DNA from: Neopestalotiopsis rosae
Taxonomy: Eukaryota; Ascomycota; Sordariomycetes; Amphisphaeriales; Sporocadaceae
Direction of reading: 5' to 3'
Length of the DNA stretch: 64,000 bases
Assembly: GCA_023078685.1 (NCBI GenBank)
Contig: JALGAS010000008.1
Coordinates: forward strand, 3,472,001-3,536,000
In this document: positions 56,543 through 64,000 of the stretch, in pieces
Position numbering within the stretch: the stretch's first letter is position 1
Layout of the letters: every line of letters starts with the position of its first letter
The notes under the pieces: generated by a model
Seen by the model: the letters and a program-made list of their open reading frames with translations, nothing else
Told to the model about the DNA's origin: nothing
Database searches by the model: none
Position numbers and translations under genes: made by a program

Positions 56543-57997
56543 ATGTCGCCATCAGGTCAAGGCATCTTGAAACCAAAGTCACGAGGTCCACGTTTATACC
56601 ACAAAAAGTCAAGAGCAGGATGTGTACGATGCAAACAGCGTCGTGTCAAATGTGATGAGGGGCGGCCGAGTTGCGGCGGTTGTGTCAGACACATGGTTGA
56701 CTGTGTCTATCAGACGCAGGCGACAGCTGCCGCCCCAACAGCCACTGCTTCTACAAGCATCAGTTCGCAACCAGATGCCATGAATCTCTCCTCTATGGAA
56801 TCTGAGCTGAGCGTTCTATCCAACGCGTCGGCGACAAGGACTAGTCCGCAGAGCGACAGCTACACGACATATGAAACCACACCACCGCAAAACTCGACCG
56901 TGTCGTCGTCGAGCCCAGCTGCTCCGGACAGCGACAGCATCGAAAATGAATTGCCGGAGTCGCGGGAACGTCGCATCTGGGAACTGAGGCTTCTTCATAA
57001 TAGCCTGACGCAGGCAAAGCCGTTTCCCACGCCACAGCCTCCAGTTATACATGATTTGTTCTTGATAGACATACCGAAAATGGCCCTCAACGAGGGACGG
57101 GACGGCGTGCTATACGGCACCTTTGCGCACTCGGCACTGAACCTCTGGACGCGGAGCAGCGACCCGGAGGAGAAGGAGACGCTCATCCGGCTCCAGCGCA
57201 CCTACTTGAGCCTCATGCTGAGGCAGCACCGGCGGGACGTCGCCGTGCTCAACCCGGACAATGCCGACGCCGTGTGCATCGTCAGCCTCAAGATCCTCAC
57301 GCACGCCCTGGCCCTGATCCAGACGCTGCCCTCGGACCCGTGGCAGCCGCCCATTGATTTCTTGCGCATGGGCAGCGGCGCGGGATCCGTCTTCCACACG
57401 GCCCTGCGCATGGCCCAGAGCGCGAGCGGGGGGCAGGTCACCAAGATCTTGACCTTTGTGCAGACACCTCCGGGCCTGCGCGACCCGGCCGAGACCATAT
57501 TCAGCGACCACTCGGAGCTCGACTGGATCCTCGAGACGCCGCCCACCACCGTCGCATCGTCGTCGTCATCGCTTCCCGAGGACGCCGCGACGGCACAACA
57601 GTTAGACGCCGAGATGAGCGATCCGCAGACCGTGTCCGTATACCACAAGGCCATTGCCTTCATCTGCAGCGTGCAGCGCGCCATTGCCCGCGGCGAGCCC
57701 GAGTTCGCCATCTGCCGGCGCCTCGGCGGCTTCGCCGTGCTGGTCCCCAGCGAGTTCACCGAGTACCTCATTGAGCGCCGGCCCCGCGCCCTCGTGGTGC
57801 TGGCGCACTTTATGGCCTGTTTCATATCCGTGGAACACATCTGGACCATTGGCCAGGCCGGGACGAACCAGATCACCGGGATACTCAAGAATCTACCCGT
57901 CGAGTGGTCGTACAAGCTGGACGGGCTTTTAACCAAGTACAAGAAGTGTGAAGGCATACCGCCCGTGTTTAGCGGAGGCCATGGCGCGTTGATGTGA
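56543..57997 (+). CDS. Zn2Cys6 transcription factor (Upc2/sterol-regulator-like C-terminus)
   Basis: Fungal binuclear-cluster DNA-binding regulator. Single exon, 484 aa. The cluster is complete: Cys27, 30, 37, 44, 47, 54 (spacing C-x2-C-x6-C-x6-C-x2-C-x6-C) preceded by basic 'RLYHKKSRAG'. A Ser/Thr-rich linker follows (about 60-150). The C-terminal half ('DLFLIDIPKMAL', 'RLQRTYLSLMLRQHRRDV', 'DPWQPPIDFLRMGSGAGSVF') resembles the Upc2-like class, not the classical fungal_trans domain. The frame is open 11 codons upstream but only with a GTG; ATG 56543 is used. Target genes cannot be inferred; the neighbouring monooxygenase gene is convergent, with a 292-base gap. Confidence 0.88.
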   Translation: MSPSGQGILKPKSRGPRLYHKKSRAGCVRCKQRRVKCDEGRPSCGGCVRHMVDCVYQTQATAAAPTATASTSISSQPDAMNLSSMESELSVLSNASATRTSPQSDSYTTYETTPPQNSTVSSSSPAAPDSDSIENELPESRERRIWELRLLHNSLTQAKPFPTPQPPVIHDLFLIDIPKMALNEGRDGVLYGTFAHSALNLWTRSSDPEEKETLIRLQRTYLSLMLRQHRRDVAVLNPDNADAVCIVSLKILTHALALIQTLPSDPWQPPIDFLRMGSGAGSVFHTALRMAQSASGGQVTKILTFVQTPPGLRDPAETIFSDHSELDWILETPPTTVASSSSSLPEDAATAQQLDAEMSDPQTVSVYHKAIAFICSVQRAIARGEPEFAICRRLGGFAVLVPSEFTEYLIERRPRALVVLAHFMACFISVEHIWTIGQAGTNQITGILKNLPVEWSYKLDGLLTKYKKCEGIPPVFSGGHGALM

Positions 57998-58289
57998 AGG
58001 ATAGGGGCAATGGCAAGCTGGACCTACGTCAGATGCGAGGTTTGTATGAGTACCAGATGGATTAGCGTGCGGTTTCAATATCATCGATTGTTCACGTCAA
58101 AAGAAACTATGTGTTTTTCAACTTTCTTTTGATAATCTGATAGTCAACCGCTGACAATAGTATAACGTCGTAAAAGTACACGAGTTTGCTATTAAGTGCA
58201 CGTAAAACAGCCGTTTCACAATCAAGCCGTACATGAACACCTGCCTCAATACCATACTATATCGTTACACCCCGACTGATTGGGAATTC

Positions 58290-60032
58290 CTAGACTTTCT
58301 TCTTCTTCTCCCCGTCCTCCAGCGCCATCTCTTCCTGCTTCGCCTTGATAGACCTCTCGAGGCTCGCATTCTCGCTTCTCAAAAGTTCCTTGACGCCCTC
58401 GTACCCCAGAGCCTTGCGCTTTCCCGTTTCCACCACTCTCCAGACGGCGGGGCCAAAGAGCTTCTTGGTGCACAAGTCGTACAGTTCGCGATCCCGCCAC
58501 CACAGCTTCCACGCGCTGGGGTTAAACAGGCCGTTGAACCACCCGCCAAACGTGGCCATGACGCCCGTCCCCGCCATGGCGTCGAGCCAGGGCACCAGCT
58601 GCGCCTGCTGTATCATGGCGGGGTAAAAGGTGTGTCCCGCCTCGGGCACATTGTGCCTCCTCGCCATCATCCGCCGCCACGACGTGTGGTTCCGGTGCCA
58701 CTCGAGCATCTGGGGACGGGGCGGCAGGGAGCTTCGCCCCTTCCACACCTGCGACACGGCCATGGCCTGGAGCTCAAACTGCACGAATCCCGGGTAGTTC
58801 GTGGCGGCGTGGCCGAGAAAGGCCAGCGATGTTCGGACCTTTGGATCCGCGTCCATGGGAAACATGTTCATGTACAGGTACGGATTTTGGCCGGGCCCGT
58901 CGGGGTACGGATCGTAGGCGAGTGATGAGTCCTCGTCGTCGGCACGGGGGATGAGATCCTCGGGCATGTTGAAATGATACCCCGTGCAGTATATGATGCT
59001 ATCGATATCCTCCAACACCCGGTCATCGGTCAAGACGACGGTCCTGGGCCCCGTAATCTCCTTGACTGCGGCCACCGGCTGGGCGAACCCGGACTCGAGA
59101 AACGTCCACAGGGTGTCGGCCATGAGCGGCGTGGAGACGGCCATGGACGGGGCCGGCGACAGACCCCAGTGTTGGGGTACCTCGGGAAAGGCCTTCTTGG
59201 AGATGGAGCCGACCAGCTTGTCCGTGACCCACGTCCAGAAGCGCGGCAGAGTCCTCTCCATGAAGATCATGAAGAGCATGACGGGGAGGCCCAGGCCCAC
59301 GTCAAACGGTGCTCCCGTCTCGGTGTAGCGCGGCAAGAGGGTCAAGCCGTGCCGGTGGCTCAGGTACACCTGCTTGGCCGATTCGGACAAGATGTTTGTC
59401 ACGTCCTGCGCCGTGGCGTGGATGCCGAGGACCAGGACGTTGTGGTCCCTGTACGGCACCCCTCCGTGAAAGTCGATGCTGTGCCGGACGCTGCCGGCGA
59501 ACTTGTCCAGGCCCGCCAGTTTGGGCCATCGCGGCGTGATGAAGGATCCCGTCGCCACGCAGACCCGGTCAAAGTAGTGCGTCGTCTCCTCACCGGATTG
59601 CATTTCCCTCACCTTGATCTCCCAGCAGGCGCCTCCTTCGCCTCCAACCTCGCCGCCGTTGTCATTCCTCTTCGTCTTGCCGTTCTCCCTCCGCACGATG
59701 TGGCGGACGCGGTGGCCCACCTTGATCCTCCGCCGAATGTCAAAGTGGTCCGCATAATCATTGAGGTAGGAATGGATCTGCGCGGCGGTGGGGTATACGC
59801 CAGCGCTGTCAGGAAAAGGAAAGTCAGACGTGGCCGCGCGATATTTACTCGTGTTGAAGATGGTCGTGGGATGCACCGAGATGGAGCCGTCGTCGGTGTC
59901 TTTCCACAGGCCGCCCAGGTAGGGGCGGGCCTCGAAGCCCGTCACGTCAAAGCCGTCTTCCGCCAGCTGTTTTGTGGCCATGAGACCCAGGGCCCCGGCG
60001 CCTATCACTGCGACTTTCTCTCCTGCTGCCAT
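58290..60032 (-). CDS. Flavin-containing monooxygenase (FMO/dimethylaniline type)
   Basis: Predicted FAD- and NADPH-dependent oxygenation of a soft nucleophile (N or S) on a small molecule. Single exon, 580 aa, GC-rich. FAD-binding 'GAGALG' (11-16) follows the first beta strand, 'YLGGLWKD' comes next, the FMO signature FxGxxxHxxxF reads 'FAGSVRHSIDF', and the late 'IIYCTGYHF' matches the family TG motif. The second Rossmann motif, normally GxGxSG/A for NADPH, reads 'LGIHATAQD', lacking the second Gly. The C-terminus is charged ('EKKKKV') with no membrane anchor, and two hydrophobic stretches around residues 250-270 may contact membrane or substrate. A TATA-like element lies 119 bases upstream. 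Substrate unknown. Confidence 0.9.
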   Translation of the reverse strand: MAAGEKVAVIGAGALGLMATKQLAEDGFDVTGFEARPYLGGLWKDTDDGSISVHPTTIFNTSKYRAATSDFPFPDSAGVYPTAAQIHSYLNDYADHFDIRRRIKVGHRVRHIVRRENGKTKRNDNGGEVGGEGGACWEIKVREMQSGEETTHYFDRVCVATGSFITPRWPKLAGLDKFAGSVRHSIDFHGGVPYRDHNVLVLGIHATAQDVTNILSESAKQVYLSHRHGLTLLPRYTETGAPFDVGLGLPVMLFMIFMERTLPRFWTWVTDKLVGSISKKAFPEVPQHWGLSPAPSMAVSTPLMADTLWTFLESGFAQPVAAVKEITGPRTVVLTDDRVLEDIDSIIYCTGYHFNMPEDLIPRADDEDSSLAYDPYPDGPGQNPYLYMNMFPMDADPKVRTSLAFLGHAATNYPGFVQFELQAMAVSQVWKGRSSLPPRPQMLEWHRNHTSWRRMMARRHNVPEAGHTFYPAMIQQAQLVPWLDAMAGTGVMATFGGWFNGLFNPSAWKLWWRDRELYDLCTKKLFGPAVWRVVETGKRKALGYEGVKELLRSENASLERSIKAKQEEMALEDGEKKKKV

Positions 60033-60150
60033 GATGATGTTTTCTTATATGGAATCTTTTGTGATTAGGAACCACCGACAGACATGATCATTTACATCTT
60101 TTCACAAAGGAACAAAGGAGGAAAGGAGAATTACCAATGGGCAGCTGAAA

Positions 60151-60162
60151 TATATATATAAA
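60151..60162 (-). promoter_or_regulatory. Probable TATA box of the flavin monooxygenase gene
   Basis: An alternating TA run read on the minus strand as TTTATATATATA, 119-130 bases upstream of the ATG at 60032, nearly the same distance as the TATA of the S1 nuclease gene. Assigned by sequence and position only. Confidence 0.45.
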
Positions 60163-63100
60163 GCGGTGCAGTATTCGTAGAAGTGGCATATCTCGGAGAG
60201 TGCTTACTTTGGTGCGCATCCTTCTGCACGCCAGTTAGGAACAGACGACTAGGCACCTGTCTTACATCGCCAGATCGGGCATGGTGTACGAGACTATAAA
60301 CACCCATGACTCTTGTGTCAGCAATTGAACGCATCCAGTTTCATGGGACCCTGTTGATTCGATTGGGAAAACACATAGGCTGACACACTGTCTAGCGAAA
60401 ACGTTGGCAACATCTACGTGGTGCTGATTATAAGGTGTCGTATGGATGACTTCCTTGCCCTCTGAGTAGGGTTCCATGGTGCCACCTAGTTGACTGGCTG
60501 CTTGAGTGTGCCCTCAGCTGTCTATCGACGGATATTTCTGTCAATGTGCAGAGCTGTTCGGACATGGATAGCTTCAATACGTAGCAGCTTCAGAGCAGCT
60601 TCAAAACATCAAAGTGCTCTGCTGTCCAGCGTAACGGTCATTATCGCCAAATCCATGGGTTGGAATGCAGGGCAATGTGGACTTCTGGCCCAAGTTTTGA
60701 GACCGCCGCCTACTGATGGACGTGAGGGGGAACAGATATACCAATAATTATTGCCGGGAGGATTCATGTACCCCTCAAATGATGTCTAGAGGTTGAGCAC
60801 CTTTGAAAGGTGGTGTGGCTGAGCTGGACAGCGCTCATTGCAAGTCATAGTAGCCAGACTACCATAATCCTCTTGAACGACCTGAAGCTCGACTACAGCA
60901 AGCAGCAAGCTTGCACATGTTGCCCACCTCTACTGGAATTTTGCAGTGCTCGAATACTCGCTCTAGTAAAGCTGGCTACAATCGATGGCGCCGGTTTAGG
61001 GCTGAATTGTGCGTTCGTCATCATGATGCTGGAGGAGCCGAGTTTTGAGATTGAGGACAACATAGGGATTAAATAATTGGCCCATAGTAGGTAAACAGTC
61101 ATGAGAAAATAAATGAAATGATGCGCAAAATGAGGCTGAAGGATTCGGAAGTAATATTTCACTTTACTTTGCCTTGTGAAGACAATTTGGTCAATAAAGC
61201 AAGAACGTGCTCCACCCGAAAACCAAGATCGACCAGCAGCCAGGTAAGCCCCCTGACGGTATTTTGGTAGTAAAAAAACCACAAGTTAATTCCGAGAGCC
61301 AGGCAACCTTGGCGAGCTGCAAATCAGTCAGGTACCTGGAGCAAGGTTTACACCCAACTGGAGCTAATAGGATCTGATAAACAAAAATCTTGAAGATTCA
61401 TGTCCTGGTGTTGAATGAATCAGGGCAAAAGAAATGGCTGGGGGAAACTTCAGTGTCCCAGCGAGAGTTACAGTATGCACGGAGTGCAGGCCCACGAGGT
61501 ATCTGGTATGTAGGTATGCTTTAGTATGCTGTCAAAACTCAAGGACTTTTGTGGAGGCGGTCGGACGTGTTAAGCTTCGGAGCGTTTCCATTGCAGATTT
61601 GGAAATCCGCCATGTGTCTGTCCAGGTTCGGTCCTGCTGCTCTGCTGTCTGGGACTGGATTCTGGGGGTTCTGAACTTGCGATGATCCTAACCAATAGCC
61701 AGGGCCAATTGAGGTGGAAGCCCTGAGATCTCGACAGCACCGACCCCGCAGACAACGTTAGCGCAGGTGCGCTAGAACACCCCTACCTTTCTCAAGTGGG
61801 CATCGACAGACACGCAAGATACAGCCAAGACAACGCTTCTTATTATGGAGCCCATGAGCGGTGACGAGAATAGCCCATGAATAGATATGGTGGTGGTACA
61901 AATAGTTGCAATGTGGTCGGCAATAGTTGTTGTAAAGGCACAAGCTATGATATGCAGATTGATTGATAAGTGACAGACGGCATGCGTCAGCATACATTCG
62001 GCGTGCTTGATTTGCTCGTTGAACGTGGGCAAAGCACGGCCATGCAGCTAAAAAGCTATACGATATGTCGCGCGTTGCTGCTGCTGCTGCCACTGTAATC
62101 CAAGAGTGCATCTTTCACCGGCCGAAGTCGCAGTGTAATCTGACCCGAACGCAGACATACTGTACAGCTATTGTGTGGTTGCTAGTCGGTACGGGACTGC
62201 GTGCTGACTGCATACGTGTAGATAGGCGAGGGCCTAGCACCAAGTTGACCACCTCCATAGCAGTACATAGTAGGTATTGCTGGTCCATTGAGGCTCTGAT
62301 GAATGAGGCAGGTTGTTCATGACAAAGAGTCCGGGGGTGTTATTGGATCGGATTGGTCCGGTTGTCTTTCGAGACCTTCCCTGTATCGCACACTTGTACC
62401 TGCTAACGAAGAGTGCACTAGAAGCAGTGGATGTCGGCGCTCGGATGCGTTCTCCCATGTCCCCGGTATGCAGGCGACAGTGGTTCTTTGCAGAGAAGTT
62501 CTTCCTCTCTCTGCTGTAGCCAGCACAGATGGTGTGGACAGTCTAGCACCACCTACGGAGCTTCCACTTGTTAGGCGACGAAACGCCAACAGATAAGCGT
62601 GGACATTGACTCAAAAAAGGAATGGATGAGAATGATAGATGGAGAAGCAAAGATGCTGCTGTCAATCTCAATGTGGCAGCGGTCCATTTGTCTAGCGCAG
62701 AGTAGAGCCAGAAAAACAAAGCAGCTTGGACCATATGGTGTCTTTCGGCACTCGATTCACCGGTACTGTCTTTTGTCTCTACGCCGTATGTACTGGAGCA
62801 TGGTAGGGTTACACGAGATCAATTAAACTAGACTCTCCTGGTCGATTTTCGAGCCTCGACACCACTTGGCAGGCAGCATGGCGATTTAGCAGGGTCGACC
62901 GTTGGAGGATCTCATCTTTGGTGGGGTTGGAGAAGATTGCGCTTGCGAATCGCACATTTAAGGAACATGATGTCAATTCCGAACACACAAGTACCACGAG
63001 TCCACGACGACCTACCAGCTATTTTGTAACCGCCAAACGTCGCAGGGACAACGCGGTCTGCTTCCCCTGCCCAGGACCGGGTGCATTGAGGGTGCTGCGT

Positions 63101-64000
63101 AACCATCATGAGATTCTAATATTAGCCGTTATACACAGACAAAGACAGAGTGTATACAGTATTGCTACATAGTAGGAAAGTTGAGCAGATGAGGCTCATG
63201 CTCATTTTCAAGCTGTGCACTACAATGTTGGAAGTTCCGATCTCGTCGATCTCGTGCCGGCAGCTTGCTAAGCTTGCCTCAGCAGGCCAAACTCTACAAT
63301 TGCAGTGGATACAGCGTCAAAGTTTAAAACATATTGATATCAAGTGCCGTGCGATGCCTTGTCTTGGAACGTGCTTACAATGTTCTGTCAGACAAGTGAG
63401 GCAAGCGAGCAAGTCATTCGATCATTTCGAGAAGACAAAGATGCAGTCATGCCTTTGGCACTCAACGTGATATATCCTGTTCAGAGTATATCGATAGTCA
63501 TCTTGGCTCTAGGCATCTTTCTTTGGATGATTTCTACAGTCTTGCTAGTACATACGCCTCTCGACCTGTGTTTGGCGACGTACTATGTACACATGCCAAG
63601 TCTAACGTGTTGACCTTGGCAGACAAGGCTAACTAACGTAGAACGTGAAATGAGGGAATGAGAAACAGGTGATCCGGGGCCTCCAGATCGAGAATTAGAT
63701 TGAAGTTGCAGTTAGCCTGTTGCAGAAAACAGCCCGCCTTGGGCAGAGAAAGAACTTCTACAAGAACAATATGAAGAAAAGACGAGAAAGCGCTAAACAT
63801 GCCCATGCTAGCAGCGATTGTTAGCTGCCCCCGCCCGCAGCATAGCGACGAGCCTAGCCGCATTCTATGCATGAGCCCACTGCATGGAGAGAGCGACAAA
63901 GCGATGACTGTTATCTCTCCACCCACCTGACGCCAGCGCCTAGGTGTAAGTATTGATTTAGGACCTGCCGTCCGGCTTTTTCATGGTTGGAGACATTTGA
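60163..64000. other. 3.8 kb terminal region without supportable genes
   Basis: Only short, mutually overlapping frames, none with splice structure, signal peptide or family motif. I see no transposon ends, tRNA or rRNA. A gene with many tiny exons cannot be excluded. Confidence 0.5.

Overview
The window is nuclear DNA from a filamentous ascomycete (Pezizomycotina; a Sordariomycete, perhaps Hypocreales, is my best guess). Evidence: genes on both strands with short introns (mostly 49-97 nt, GT...AG, CTAAC/CTGAC-like branch sites), long AT-richer spacers, and fungus-specific families (Zn2Cys6 regulator, fungal rhodopsin-domain membrane protein, DUF4045/gelsolin protein, CPS1-type double adenylate-forming protein, low-affinity cAMP phosphodiesterase, secreted S1/P1 nuclease). 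There is no bacterial or viral signature. I assembled gene models by hand from reading frames and splice sites, and chose the first ATG that gives a family-like N-terminus.

Left part (0-17 kb), accessory in character: a GNAT acetyltransferase; a minus-strand gene that appears frameshifted; a gene of an unrecognised family broken by one in-frame TAG; a 7-TM rhodopsin-domain protein; then an allantoate/Dal5-type MFS transporter, an O-methyltransferase and a secreted carboxylesterase in a row on the plus strand (a possible small-molecule modification and export set, without a visible PKS/NRPS core); then an intact, inverted paralogue of the broken gene. The two paralogues share both intron positions and flank the transporter/methyltransferase/esterase block.

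Middle part (17-30 kb), mostly housekeeping: an ARL2-type small GTPase (tubulin folding) and a 1,537-residue DUF4045/gelsolin protein. These are followed by the most unusual gene of the window, a single-exon 1,199-residue secreted and probably GPI-anchored protein made of four successive families of low-complexity repeats.

Right part (30-64 kb): a 4.5 kb gene-free stretch; a DszC/SfnB-like flavin monooxygenase of the acyl-CoA dehydrogenase fold; a class I SAM methyltransferase; an S1/P1 nuclease; a class II cAMP phosphodiesterase whose first intron is 979 nt long and holds a perfect TGACGTCA; a 983-residue uncharacterised, probably nuclear protein; CPS1; a Zn2Cys6 regulator; and a flavin-containing monooxygenase. 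The last 4 kb show no gene I can support.

Most interesting points: the modular repeat protein, the intact/broken paralogue pair with a TGG-to-TAG lesion, and the oversized CRE-bearing intron in the cAMP phosphodiesterase gene.
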